From: Candidatus Aveggerthella stercoripullorum
GTDB lineage: Bacteria > Actinomycetota > Coriobacteriia > Coriobacteriales > Eggerthellaceae
Reading direction: 5' to 3'
Assembly (NCBI GenBank): GCA_018712955.1
Contig: DVGB01000059.1
Location: 1-62,131 of the forward strand
DNA: 62,131 nucleotides
Positions 27,111-35,844 of this stretch are shown piece after piece. The position numbers and the translations under genes were made by a program. The notes under the pieces were generated by a model that worked only from the letters and a program-made list of their open reading frames with translations, was not told the origin of the DNA and made no database searches. Position 1 is the first letter of the stretch. Every line of letters starts with the position of its first letter.

Positions 27111-28106
27111 ATGACAGAAAACGATAGCAATAACCCCAACGGCCAGCAAGCGCCGCAGCAGCCGGGAGCCCAACAACCGGGATTCCAACACACGCCGAAC
27201 GCTCAGCAGCCGCAGCAGCCAGGCATGCCGCAACAACCGGGGTTCCAGCAGCCAATTCCGAGCGATGCCGCAACCGCGCCTCACGCAACAAACTCAACCA
27301 TCCCAAACGCTGCAGGTCCTGCCCAGGGCAACGCGCCTTCTCCGGAGAAAAAGAAGAAGAGCAAGTGGAAAATTGTTGTCATAGTGATCGTTGCCCTTGC
27401 GGTACTCGGGCTGATTGGGCAGTGCGGAAGCCCGCAGAATCAAAGTGGGGGAACCAGCCAAAGCTCTAATGCAGCATCAACGCAGCAGTCAGCGCAAGAA
27501 GACGAAGCAGCGAAACAGCAGGCCGAACAAGCTGCGCAAGAAGAACGAGAGCGTCAAGAAGCGCAGGCTATTCAGACCGCGCGCAACAACTTGCAGGTTG
27601 CAGTCGATAGATGCGCTGCTTATCTTGCCGAAGACTGGACGCCCGAATCGTTCCAGGCCCTTACGACCTCTTTGGCATTGGCAAACGAGACGCTTGCCAA
27701 TACCAACTCCACTGCCGCTGAACTCACGAGCGCTCAATCGGCCGTAGAGGCCGCCGAAGCTGGACTCGCGCAAGCGTTCAAGCCTGAAAATTACGCTGCC
27801 GTTGCCTACACAGACGTTGCCCGCAATCCCGATTCCTACATGGGCCAAAAGCTCGTCTTCACGGGCAAGGTTCTTCAAGTGGTTGAAGGGACAACCGAAA
27901 TCGACATCCGAATCGCTACGGATGGAGCGTACGACGATGTCGTTTTCGTCGGGTATTCCCCGGACCTCTTGGGCGGCACCCGCGTGCTTGAGGACGACAG
28001 CGTCACTGTATACGGAACCTGCGTGGGCCTCTACACCTATACTTCGACGCTGGGTGCCAGCATTTCGCTACCTGGAATGTATGCAGACCAGGTGGTTATC
28101 AACTAA
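27111..28106 (+). CDS. Single-pass membrane protein with Pro/Gln-rich head, coiled coil and OB-fold-like C-terminal domain
   Basis: 331 aa from ATG 27111, with AAGGAGGGG upstream. Residues 1-80 are a Q/P/G-rich, probably disordered cytoplasmic part. A Lys cluster (EKKKKSKWK) precedes one transmembrane helix (IVVIVIVALAVLGLIGQC). A Q/E/A-rich coiled coil follows (about 130-240). The last ~90 residues (YTDVARNPDSYMGQKLVFTG ... ISLPGMYADQVVIN) have the pattern of the tRNA_anti-like OB-fold domain found in actinobacterial and firmicute surface or signalling proteins. Function is unknown. It shares the Q/P-rich head style with the TM2 protein at 8203. Confidence 0.75.
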   Translation: MTENDSNNPNGQQAPQQPGAQQPGFQHTPNAQQPQQPGMPQQPGFQQPIPSDAATAPHATNSTIPNAAGPAQGNAPSPEKKKKSKWKIVVIVIVALAVLGLIGQCGSPQNQSGGTSQSSNAASTQQSAQEDEAAKQQAEQAAQEERERQEAQAIQTARNNLQVAVDRCAAYLAEDWTPESFQALTTSLALANETLANTNSTAAELTSAQSAVEAAEAGLAQAFKPENYAAVAYTDVARNPDSYMGQKLVFTGKVLQVVEGTTEIDIRIATDGAYDDVVFVGYSPDLLGGTRVLEDDSVTVYGTCVGLYTYTSTLGASISLPGMYADQVVIN

Positions 28107-28152
28107 CCGCCCACAGCCCTGCATACGACGAAATAGAGCAGTGGTTTTAACC

Positions 28153-28190
28153 CCGATAGGAATGCCCGGCAAGCCGGGCATTCCTATCGG
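28153..28190. terminator. Perfect 18-bp-arm palindrome, probable bidirectional terminator
   Basis: CCGATAGGAATGCCCGGC and its exact reverse complement are separated by AA. It lies 46 bp past the stop of the rightward gene. It lacks a strong T-run on either side (plus side continues CATCATAATG, minus side GGTTAAAACC), so termination by this hairpin is likely but not certain. Confidence 0.6.
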
Positions 28191-28321
28191 CATCATAATG
28201 CCACGTAAGCCCTTTGCGAAAGAAAACGGAGCCGACTGAGGACGACGATTCTTTCGCGTCCGAACCCATAATCAAGAACATCATGGACATTATTGTCAAA
28301 TCGCTTGCCAACATGGACGAC

Positions 28322-28383
28322 GGTGCGTTCGTTTAGGCGACCATAGCCCTCTGCAAGACTAGCGATACGTACGAAAAGATTAC
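28322..28383 (+). pseudogene. Remnant of a TM2-domain gene 3' end
   Basis: In one frame this reads GAFV-stop-ATIALCKTSDTYEKIT. It aligns to AAFVQAIIALCKTSDAYGRIA at the end of the intact TM2 protein (8203-8817), with 14 of 21 residues the same. The Gln codon has become TAG. No upstream TM2 helices are recognisable, so this is a decayed fragment and not a functional gene. Confidence 0.6.
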
Positions 28384-28443
28384 GACTGAAAACGAGAAGG
28401 CAGGAAGAGACCTCTTGGCGAACGACGTCGAGCGCCTTGACAA

Positions 28444-30138
28444 TTACTTCCTGGTGAACTTCTTGAACCTTTCACGCAGAGCTTCGTCGCACACATACAC
28501 GTGCGTGCCAAAAATCCCTCGAGTAAGCAGCACGTAATAGATATTCCGGATGTATTGGTCGAGTTCTTCTTGTGTTGCGGTCGCGTAGCCATTTCGATCG
28601 AAATAGCTTTTCTTGTTTGCCACGCACATGCAAGAGTCTTGATCGAGGCGAAGATCATTGCCGATGATTACGTATGCATAGCTTAGGTCATACCCTTGGA
28701 TTGAGTGGATGCACCCGACCTCGTGCGCAATGTCAGGGTTGTCCGCGCCCTTCCCCACCCAGTTCTCATACGTGCAATTCCATCGCAGACGGACGCCATC
28801 AATCTCGATATCGTACGCACCGGCTCCCTTGTCTTTTTTCGTGCGCCATTTCCATGCATAGCCCGCAACCATTCTCGTCAGGTCGTGTCGAGCGATGCTT
28901 TCTTCGAAGCTTCTCACGAAATCGTCGAAGTCATCATGCAGGACATAATCATACCCGTCGAACGTTCGGAAATCCGGAGCACCGCCCGATAAGATGTCTC
29001 GAACATAATCCAAGTATTCCTTTCCGCCCTTTACGCGCATTTGGCTATCAAGCCTGATGGGTTCTTCGACGGCTTCGCCGAGCGAATCGCGCACTCGCTC
29101 GGCACCGACACACGAAGGACCAACCGACTGGAACGGGTCGTAGAAAAAGATCGGCAATTTCGCCTGCGCGATAATCCAATCCATCTGCGTCGCCTCCGTG
29201 TCGAGACCGAGCGCCCGGTTTACGTCGTCGTAGTTTTTGAACTGCGTGCCCAAATTCACGCGACGCTTCAATCGATGTGCCTCGTCGACAAGCAGGATGT
29301 CGAACGCTTTCTCATCGTTTCCTTTGTACCCAAAGCTCGATTTTATTACGTCGGCGGGACCAATGATATCGCTTGGTTGCAAGCCGCTTACGTTGGCCAA
29401 TGTCCTCTGAAGCGTCTTTCTCAATGATGTCACTGGCTCCACAATGCGAATGTTCATGTGGTTGAACTCTGGCTTATCGCGTAATAGCTTCAAAAGGTAT
29501 ATCGCAAGTATAGTCTTGCCCGTGCCCGGCATGCCCTCTACGACAAGCGGCAACGCCACATCAAAGCCCTTCTCCACTTCCAGCATAATCTTGTCAAGGG
29601 CAATGCGCTGGTCGGGTGTGAGGCCTTTGTACGGTGAGTACTTGAAAACTTCTGACTCTTCGATTTCCGCTATGGAGTGATCGGCGAGCTCCAGCTTGCG
29701 AAGTTCTGCCCAAAGCTCCTCGAACATCTTGGCGTACCGCGCCTTGGAGAAGTAATTCGTGTCGGTCATACCATCGTTCTTGTTGGTCAAACGATAACGT
29801 CCGTCAGCATGCATGAGACCGATAAGCCGATGCTCGTAGTCGGTGACGACCGAAGCGTTGAACTCTTCGTTGTAGATAATATTGACCGTTCTGAAATCGC
29901 GTTTTTCCTCGTTGGCGCCATGTTGCGCCATGCGCGTCGCCACGCTCGTCGTTTGCCCTATGTACGCCGCATCGTCGTTTGCGAGAATGTATACCATCGG
30001 CCAATCGAACACGCGGCTTTCGTCCAAATCGAGCGTAGCGTAATCAATGCGACCATTAGGATTGAACTCGCATCTATCGATGAAGAATGGCGCGCCGCCA
30101 GGAGCTTCCGCGTGAACGCTCGTAGGAATCTCAATCAT
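28444..30138 (-). CDS. GIY-YIG nuclease fused to DUF2075 P-loop helicase-like domain
   Basis: 564 aa. Residues 49-75 form a GIY-YIG nuclease core (VYI ... YIGQT ... R69). A linker leads to a P-loop ATPase with Walker A GMPGTGKT (202-209), Walker B DILLVDEAH (280-288) and C-terminal helicase-like motifs (IHSIQGYDLSYAYVIIG, YYVLLTRGIFGTHVYV), as in DUF2075/Schlafen-type proteins. It should cut nucleic acid in an ATP-dependent manner in the cytoplasm. Its ATG overlaps the stop of the MazG-like gene by 4 nt, so the two are made together. Similar P-loop/nuclease proteins are found in defence islands, and the position beside CRISPR-Cas supports an antiphage role, which is an inference. Confidence 0.85.
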   Translation of the reverse strand: MIEIPTSVHAEAPGGAPFFIDRCEFNPNGRIDYATLDLDESRVFDWPMVYILANDDAAYIGQTTSVATRMAQHGANEEKRDFRTVNIIYNEEFNASVVTDYEHRLIGLMHADGRYRLTNKNDGMTDTNYFSKARYAKMFEELWAELRKLELADHSIAEIEESEVFKYSPYKGLTPDQRIALDKIMLEVEKGFDVALPLVVEGMPGTGKTILAIYLLKLLRDKPEFNHMNIRIVEPVTSLRKTLQRTLANVSGLQPSDIIGPADVIKSSFGYKGNDEKAFDILLVDEAHRLKRRVNLGTQFKNYDDVNRALGLDTEATQMDWIIAQAKLPIFFYDPFQSVGPSCVGAERVRDSLGEAVEEPIRLDSQMRVKGGKEYLDYVRDILSGGAPDFRTFDGYDYVLHDDFDDFVRSFEESIARHDLTRMVAGYAWKWRTKKDKGAGAYDIEIDGVRLRWNCTYENWVGKGADNPDIAHEVGCIHSIQGYDLSYAYVIIGNDLRLDQDSCMCVANKKSYFDRNGYATATQEELDQYIRNIYYVLLTRGIFGTHVYVCDEALRERFKKFTRK

Positions 30139-30476
30139 AGCTCCGTGTACTTTCGCGCGGATCCTTTTGCTTTTGCAACAGGGTATTTCGATGCGTTCTT
30201 GTCAATCTTTCGTGCTACGGCATCCGGAATGCTGACACCGAGCTTGTCAGCGAGGTATATGCAATAAATGACAACATCAGCGAGCTCTTCCTCTGCCTTT
30301 TTCTTCGTAGCCGCATCGTCGATCTCCAGGCTCGATCCTGACCATTGAAAGAGTTCGAGCAATTCTGAAGCTTCTAAATTGATGGAGATAGCCAAGTCTT
30401 TTGCACTGTGGAATTGCTCCCAATCTCGATCTTTGCGGAAAGCCAACGCCTTTAGCATGGCGTCTGCATACTCCAT
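30135..30476 (-). CDS. MazG-like nucleotide pyrophosphohydrolase
   Basis: 113 aa from ATG 30476 with GAGG upstream; an ATG at 30521 would add 15 residues but has no ribosome binding site. The all-alpha NTP-PPase signature is clear: DWEQFHSAKDLAISINLEAS then ELLELFQW and EEELADVVIYCIYLADKLG, which carry the Mg-binding E-x-x-E and E-x-x-D motifs. These enzymes hydrolyse (d)NTPs to monophosphate and pyrophosphate and can deplete or sanitise nucleotide pools. Overlap (ATGA) with the GIY-YIG/DUF2075 gene implies one functional unit. It could also act alone as a house-cleaning dCTPase-like enzyme. Confidence 0.87.
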   Translation of the reverse strand: MEYADAMLKALAFRKDRDWEQFHSAKDLAISINLEASELLELFQWSGSSLEIDDAATKKKAEEELADVVIYCIYLADKLGVSIPDAVARKIDKNASKYPVAKAKGSARKYTEL

Positions 30477-31063
30477 GCCAACACCTCGTTTCACACCAAT
30501 ATCCGCCAGATGCACCATCATTCACTAATCGTTTCGTGTACGCGGCAGCGCAATAGCAACTTCAAATGCTAGTTTGACACGTTTGCCGCATCACGCCCTC
30601 ATGGATTATCTCAAATAGAAACGAAAGAGTGCTTGGAATCCGCTAGTCGGCAAGGAAATGGACACGTCACCGCATCAGTTTTCGACAAGACATACGCTCT
30701 CAAGCATCAAGAGCAAAGCGAAAGTGTTTTGCCCGCGAAATCAAAAAGGGAAATATCACACTCCTCGATATTCAAGGCCTCCGCACGACAGAAAAAATCG
30801 CAAGATATCATCGCAATAGCACACGTCTTGATCGCCATTCACAGCTACCGCGGCATAAAGCTGCTCGCGGACATCATGGACGTGGAGGAGGCGGGCGTGC
30901 TCGACTGCTTCGTGGCGGCGAAAACCGGCTCTACCGCCAATGCGCTGGGATTGTGAGCAGCAAAATATCTGCGTTCGACAAGCGCAGCGTAATACAACCC
31001 CCTGCAACAGCCTCTTCCACCAGAAATCTAAGAGCGGCGGCCCTCGGCGCCTTCTCAGCATCC
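30477..31063. other. 587-bp region of decayed sequence
   Basis: No complete gene is supported. It contains the possible gene remnant at 30633-30956. To the right is degraded DNA where the missing HTH part of the LuxR-type regulator would be expected. The AT-rich stretch 30522-30630 may hold the promoter of the MazG-like gene. Confidence 0.5.
30633..30956 (+). pseudogene. Possible gene remnant, unknown
   Basis: A 107-codon frame without a credible start. Only its last ~45 codons (from IAHVLIAIHS to the stop after TANALGL) have the G/C-rich third positions of real genes in this genome. The rest is compositionally different. I do not recognise the protein. It probably represents the 3' end of a gene lost by rearrangement. 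Confidence 0.3.
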
Positions 31064-31972
31064 TCAAGAAAACAGCAATCGACCAGAGAAGCATGTGAGC
31101 GCTTTGCAGCACTCAACCCTTTGCTCGTATTCCCCAGTCTGCTTATTTGCGCTTTCATTTTGCAAGCCAGCAATCCTTTCGGCACTTATAATCATTTCAA
31201 TAAAACGAGTCTGTTGTGGAGAAGAGCACTGGCCATAAGGGCTCACGAACCGGATGAGCTCGTTCGCAAGCCCGACCAGAAGCGCTCCGAGACACGTCTT
31301 TGCAAAGTAACGAAAGACCCGATCGCTCACTCCGGAGTCGACCGTCGGAATGTCGTCCCCTCCATGCACGTTAACGCCCAAGCACTTGACCGTCAGCAGA
31401 ACCGAGGAGCAAAGCACCGGCGCCGCACTGAGCGCCATGTCAAACACCATGCTGGGTGGAAGAACCTCATCGACCACGACCAAAACGCAGATGAGCGCTG
31501 CTGCCAAAAGGAAACCCAGCGAGAGATTCGCTACATTCCCCTCCTTTGCGCACACGGCAAACCAGGAAAGTATGAGCAGGCTCGACCCTACTCCCGTAAC
31601 AACACCGCCGCCGAGCGCCCAGGCTTCGGTCCCAGCGCCCGAAAGACCATGCGTTGGAACGTACAACGCAGCAGCAAGGCAAATCACCCCGACGAAAACC
31701 GCCCAACGCGGCGTGAGCGCCAAGGAGTCCAATCGGACGGCAAACAACGCACAAATCAGCAGAACGATGGTTGCGACCAAGCATGATGACGACATCAGCG
31801 AAACTGCAATATCGTCAGAAACAAACGAAATGCCCGACAGGCAGAACCAGCGTACGGTAATCCATGCTTGCGCAAATGCAAGCCCCACGACCACTTTCCA
31901 ATCGGCGGAAAGAAGGACCTCTCCAATTGTGAGAGATTTCTCTCTATCGGAATTATCGCGCTCTTCGACCAT
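31064..31972 (-). pseudogene. N-terminal membrane half of a LuxR-type regulator, truncated before the HTH
   Basis: 302 codons from ATG 31972 (GAGAGGGGAG upstream). About eight hydrophobic segments form an MFS-like sensor domain of the kind fused to LuxR helix-turn-helix domains in the large regulator family of Eggerthellaceae. The frame ends in unrelated low-quality sequence (ERIAGLQNESANKQTG...). No LuxR HTH is found downstream in any frame, whereas intact members have about 450-500 aa. It is therefore probably a broken gene. A stand-alone membrane protein cannot be excluded. Confidence 0.55.
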
Positions 31973-32185
31973 ACTCCCCTCTCAAACACGACCTTTCCGC
32001 GCGTTCATTATACTCGGCACTTCTGGTCGTGCCGCCTTTCTTGCAGGCGTTGATATGCGCTCGTCCTAACATCTAAGCAGTCGGCACAATCCGTTTGCAT
32101 CAGTCGCCAGAACTTCCTCCTCGCACCTGCGTTTATTCGTGCGAAGCGACTTTGAGGCGCTTTAAACCCGCAAATCGCAGGCTCC

Positions 32186-33067
32186 TTATTCCTCTGCTAA
32201 ATCCCCCACGACGCAGTCCAAGTCCGCATTCAGGCACACGCTACGGTCCGCAATCTCTTCAGGACAGAACGCTTCGCCGTAGTTCACGCACGCATAGACA
32301 GCTTCCGGGTTATCGGCCGTCATGCGCCAGAACGGATACTTGATAATGACCGGCGTGTTGTAGCCCACGCCCAGCTCCAGATAGAGCACGCGACCTTGCC
32401 TATGCTCGCGCAAGAACCGATGGTAGCGGTCGGCCGCTGTATGCCATCCCGCGTCCTCCACGAACGTATCGTCGCTGCGCAAGTTGGGAACAAGCGGCCT
32501 GCCGCAGTGCGGGCATATGGGCAGGAGCCCTTCCGGCACGCGCATCCCTTCCTGCTGCTCCAACATCGCACGAACCGCCTTTTCATTGTCGAACGTTTCC
32601 TGGCAGCACGGTTTGGAGCACTGGAAGAGACCGTAATCCCCTTGAGTGTAGAACAGGCGCTCCTTTTCAACCCCCGCCGCCTGAAAACGATGGTCGACGT
32701 TCGTGGTAATGACGAAGTAGTCGCGTCCCTCCAACAGTTGACGCAGCTTTTGATACGTGGGCTTCGGGTCGTCCGTATACCGGTTAAGCCAAATCATACG
32801 GCTCCAGAATGCCCAAAACTCCTGCCGCGTGGGAAAGGGGAAGAATCCTCCCGAATACATATCGCGGATACCGAACCGCTCTTCGAAATCCGCGAAGTGC
32901 GCATGGAAACGCTCGCCACCATATGCATAGCCTGCCGCCGTAGACAGGCCAGCGCCAGCCCCTACGATCACCGCATCGGCCGCGTTCAGGGCCTCGCGCA
33001 GTTTCTCGATCGACTCTCGATAGGTCGCATCCGTTGTGCGCATAGCGTCAGCAAGCATCGTGTGCAT
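32186..33067 (-). CDS. Sir2-family NAD-dependent enzyme with Gln in place of the catalytic His
   Basis: 293 aa from ATG 33067 with GGAGGAG upstream. The NAD-binding motif is VIVGAGAGLSTAAGYAY, and ITTNVDHRFQAAG corresponds to T-Q-N-x-D. A Zn-ribbon is formed by CSKPCC and CPHCG. At the position of the catalytic His (usually in an HG motif) the sequence is FYTQGDYG, so Gln replaces His, as in class M sirtuins that act as protein ADP-ribosyltransferases. Those normally sit beside a macrodomain and lipoylated carrier genes, which are absent here. Deacetylase function should not be assumed. Confidence 0.83.
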   Translation of the reverse strand: MHTMLADAMRTTDATYRESIEKLREALNAADAVIVGAGAGLSTAAGYAYGGERFHAHFADFEERFGIRDMYSGGFFPFPTRQEFWAFWSRMIWLNRYTDDPKPTYQKLRQLLEGRDYFVITTNVDHRFQAAGVEKERLFYTQGDYGLFQCSKPCCQETFDNEKAVRAMLEQQEGMRVPEGLLPICPHCGRPLVPNLRSDDTFVEDAGWHTAADRYHRFLREHRQGRVLYLELGVGYNTPVIIKYPFWRMTADNPEAVYACVNYGEAFCPEEIADRSVCLNADLDCVVGDLAEE

Positions 33068-33345
33068 AGAACTCCTCCATCGGGTGGGAAAGCGTCAGTA
33101 CAGCGATCGAAACGCAGCTGAACGCCAGATTGCGCCGTTTCGACTTCTCGCAACCGCCTGCCAGCCTTTCGGTCATGCCCGATTGTGCGCGCTTCAACTC
33201 CCCCGTGGAAGTACGCACTTGCAAATCCCCTGGTTACGCAGAAGAAACCAACCTCTGCATGTTCGGGACACGCCCTTCGCTCGGCCGTTTCCGAACGCTT
33301 CGGAAGCACAGCCGCCGAAGCGCGCTGCACCCCCGAAAGCACGTC

Positions 33346-33732
33346 CTATCGCTCCGCAGCCGCCTGGTACTGCTCACCCCACGCCCACATGGCCTCGATG
33401 ATCGGGCGCAAGCTTTGTCCCGTCTCCGTAAGGGAGTATTCAACCCGCGGCGGTACCTCCGGGTACACACGACGCGCCACCAGACCAGCATCTTCCATGT
33501 CGCGCAAGTTCGACGTGAGCACCTTCTGAGAAATGTTCCCCACCGAACGCTGCAGCTGCTTGAAGCGCAGCGACTCGTTCATGAGCAGATCGCGCATGAT
33601 GAGCAGCCGCCATTTGCTGCCGATAAGCTGCGCGCAAGTTTCCACCGGACACGCCGGCAAATCCTCCCGCACCGGACGCACATCATTACGATGTTCCACG
33701 TACGGCATGCTCTCTTTCGTCGTTTCGGCCAT
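33346..33732 (-). CDS. HxlR-family transcriptional regulator
   Basis: 128 aa, ATG 33732 after GAAAGGGG. The winged-helix HxlR signature is complete: CPVETCAQLIGSKWRLLIMRD with the conserved Cys, then LRFKQLQRSVGNISQKVLTS, the recognition region, and the wing PPRVEYSLTETG. Such regulators sense electrophiles or redox state through the N-terminal Cys and control a divergent gene. The divergent partner is the MBL-like gene at 34000, with a palindromic site between them. Confidence 0.93.
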   Translation of the reverse strand: MAETTKESMPYVEHRNDVRPVREDLPACPVETCAQLIGSKWRLLIMRDLLMNESLRFKQLQRSVGNISQKVLTSNLRDMEDAGLVARRVYPEVPPRVEYSLTETGQSLRPIIEAMWAWGEQYQAAAER

Positions 33733-33856
33733 GAGCGCCCCTTTCTACCGGAACCGATTCGGGAATCCTCGCTGCTCAGCCTGCTCTGAAGCCCCGCTTT
33801 CCCTGCTTCGCACGCGGACACTGCAGCGCGAACGCATGCTTCCTCTTCGTAGTCGG

Positions 33857-33900
33857 TTACTTTTAGGTACCTACAGCACAATAATGTGCCTACTTTCTCT
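33857..33900 (+). promoter_or_regulatory. Promoter and likely HxlR operator for the 34000 gene
   Basis: TTACTT (33857-33862) and AATAAT (33880-33885) are spaced 17 bp. The spacer contains the perfect palindrome TAGGTACCTA (33864-33873), and a partial direct repeat of the same sequence follows at 33885-33893 (TGTGCCTAC). The position between divergent genes suits binding by the HxlR protein. Confidence 0.5.
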
Positions 33901-33999
33901 TGTCGCGTATCGATTCTAGACTTCGAACCACACCGAGGCAAGCAGGGCGCCAAACGCAAAACCGGCAGCCCTCTCCACTTCGACCGAAAGGAACCCACC

Positions 34000-34800
34000 A
34001 TGCAGAAGACCGACTACACTGAAATCAACCTTGCTAAAGGCAACGTCCGAATCTACGACTTCGGAACCGCAAAACTGCACGCCTACCAGACCAACGACCT
34101 CATCGACGACGAGGTCTTCATCGTCGAAAAGGACGGCCGCGGCTTCGTGCTGGAATACCCCTGCTTCTTCGACAACATCAGCGAGCTCGAGTCCTACATC
34201 GCCGACCAGGGCATCGCCATCGAAGGCATCGTGGCCGACTACCACATGGCAGGCGCGTCTTTCCTGGCAGGAGCGCCGGTCTACGCCACCCGCGAAGCCG
34301 ACGAGTACGGCCACACCGGCGGCGGCAAGGCGCTCATCGACGACTTCACGGCCGCGTTCGGCAACGCGTTCGATTCCTCCATCGCCACGGTAACCAACGT
34401 CATTGAGAGCGATGAACTGGAGCTTGCCGGCGTGCGCATGAACATCGTGCGCACCGCTGATGCCTTCGACGTAGAAATTCCGGAGCTCAACGCCGTCTAC
34501 ACCCATATGCTAGGCCATGACTGCCACTCCATCGTAGCGGGCGCGGGCCACGCTGATGCCATTGTCGCGCAGCTGCGCGGCTACCAGGATGCAGGCATCG
34601 ACCTAGTGCTCACGAGCCACTACACGCCCGAAGACCTGAAGGACGTTCAAACGAAGATCGACTACCTTGAGGACCTGAAGGCCATCGCTGCCCAGTCTGC
34701 CGACGCCGCCTCCTTCAAGGCCGCCGTCCAGCAGCGCTTCCCCGAGTACGCAGGTGAAAACTACCTCGATATGACCTGCGGGTTCTTCTTCGCGGAATAA
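34000..34800 (+). CDS. MBL-fold-like protein, HxlR-linked, unknown function
   Basis: 266 aa from ATG 34000 (AAAGGAACC upstream). Its strand order and spacing recall metallo-beta-lactamase hydrolases (DEVFIVEKDGRGFVLEYPCF, then MLGHDCHSIVAGAGHADA), but the H-x-H-x-D-H metal motif is absent; the corresponding region reads VADYHMAGASF. It ends with DLKDVQTKIDYLEDLKAI, a helix. It is probably induced by release of the divergent HxlR regulator and may act on small reactive molecules, but the activity cannot be deduced. Confidence 0.6.
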   Translation: MQKTDYTEINLAKGNVRIYDFGTAKLHAYQTNDLIDDEVFIVEKDGRGFVLEYPCFFDNISELESYIADQGIAIEGIVADYHMAGASFLAGAPVYATREADEYGHTGGGKALIDDFTAAFGNAFDSSIATVTNVIESDELELAGVRMNIVRTADAFDVEIPELNAVYTHMLGHDCHSIVAGAGHADAIVAQLRGYQDAGIDLVLTSHYTPEDLKDVQTKIDYLEDLKAIAAQSADAASFKAAVQQRFPEYAGENYLDMTCGFFFAE

Positions 34801-35133
34801 CCGGCGACACGCATAACATGCCTGCAGCGTGCGAGAGTTGCCGCGTCGTTTCTCGCATAGGCTCCGCTTCATAAACCTCGCTCTACGGACCTCGCTCCGC
34901 GCTTCAATCCACAAACCCTCACCTTTTCTCATAATTTTCCGGCCAAAACGAGGATAAGGTGAGGGTTTCCGCCGGGCGGGAGTTCTGACGGGAGTTCCAC
35001 CAGGATTCTGCTGGGGTTCTACAAGTCCCTGCCGGAAGCTGCCTCTAGGGGGTTTTCGCCAACAGGCTCCGCCCAAAAGAAGCGTCTTCCGCGGACGAGC
35101 GTCGCGCGAAGCCGTGAGCTGGGCGCAAAGAGC
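34801..35133. other. 333-bp intergenic region
   Basis: It separates two convergent genes. It contains the inverted repeat 34913-34968 and a C/G-rich tail with imperfect GGGAGTTC/GGGGTTC repeats (34975-35020). No gene is recognisable. Confidence 0.5.
34913..34968. terminator. Long-loop inverted repeat, possible bidirectional terminator
   Basis: AAACCCTCACCTT (34913-34925) pairs perfectly with AAGGTGAGGGTTT (34956-34968) across a 30-nt AT-rich loop, between convergent genes. The pairing arms end in T-rich or A-rich runs on both strands. Confidence 0.45.
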
Positions 35134-35844
35134 CTACTCCCAGCGCCAGTCGGCACCGGTCTCGTTGGCGGCCTCCTCGAAGTTGCGACGCACGATGCCT
35201 AAGTCGATAGCGCTCCACGCGCCCTCTTTCGTCGTGCGCGCCGCCACGGTCTTGCCGTCGGCGCGCAGCGTGATATGGAAGTTCTGGGCGTTCATGGCGG
35301 TCGGCGCCAGCTGCGCCGCCTCCATAGCGGTCGCGAACCATGAAGGCAGGGCGCGCGCTCCGGCGTCGCTCGCGCCGTTCGCCATGCTGCCGCCTTCCAC
35401 CGTACACAGCTCGCTGAGCGGCTTCGTCTTGCGGTTGCTGCCCTGCGTCTTGCCCAGACCGACGGCGATGGCGATGCGCACCTTCTTGTCACCACGCAGC
35501 ACCACCTTCGACTTCTTGCGCGAGCACAGTGCACACCAGCAGGTGTTAAGCCCCAACTCCTGTGCCGTCAGCACAATGCGCTGGCCCCAGTAGCCGATAG
35601 CCTCGTCCGTGTCCTTCCCGTCGGCGCAGAACACGATGGACGCCGTGGCGCCGCGGACGAGCCCGAAGCGCGCCACCACCTGGAAGACCTCCGGGTTGTC
35701 CCTAACCAGCTGGATGTCCAGCCCGCTTTTCTGCTCGGCTTCGATGATGGCGTGCCGCAACCCTGCCAGCTGCACGCCGCCGATCGGTTTGTTCAGGTAC
35801 TCGCGCACCGAATGGCGTGCGCGAATCGTGTCGATTGCGCTCAT
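35134..35844 (-). CDS. Nitroreductase family protein
   Basis: 236 aa from ATG 35844 after GAAAGGAC. FMN-binding features are TIRARHSVREYLNKPI near the N-terminus, GYWGQRIVLTAQELGLNTCW in the middle and AAQLAPTAMNAQNFHIT toward the C-terminus. A CWCALC cysteine pair and a Lys/Arg-rich segment SRKKSKVVLRGDKK are present, as in the anaerobe TM1586-type nitroreductases. These reduce nitroaromatics, quinones or unknown physiological substrates with NAD(P)H. Convergent with the MBL-like gene. Confidence 0.88.
   Translation of the reverse strand: MSAIDTIRARHSVREYLNKPIGGVQLAGLRHAIIEAEQKSGLDIQLVRDNPEVFQVVARFGLVRGATASIVFCADGKDTDEAIGYWGQRIVLTAQELGLNTCWCALCSRKKSKVVLRGDKKVRIAIAVGLGKTQGSNRKTKPLSELCTVEGGSMANGASDAGARALPSWFATAMEAAQLAPTAMNAQNFHITLRADGKTVAARTTKEGAWSAIDLGIVRRNFEEAANETGADWRWE

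Larger units (their letters stand above)
28107..28443. other. 337-bp region with a 38-bp palindrome and a TM2 gene remnant
   Basis: Between two genes whose 3' ends converge. It holds the palindrome 28153-28190 and the TM2-like remnant 28322-28383, listed separately; nothing else is recognisable. Confidence 0.6.
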
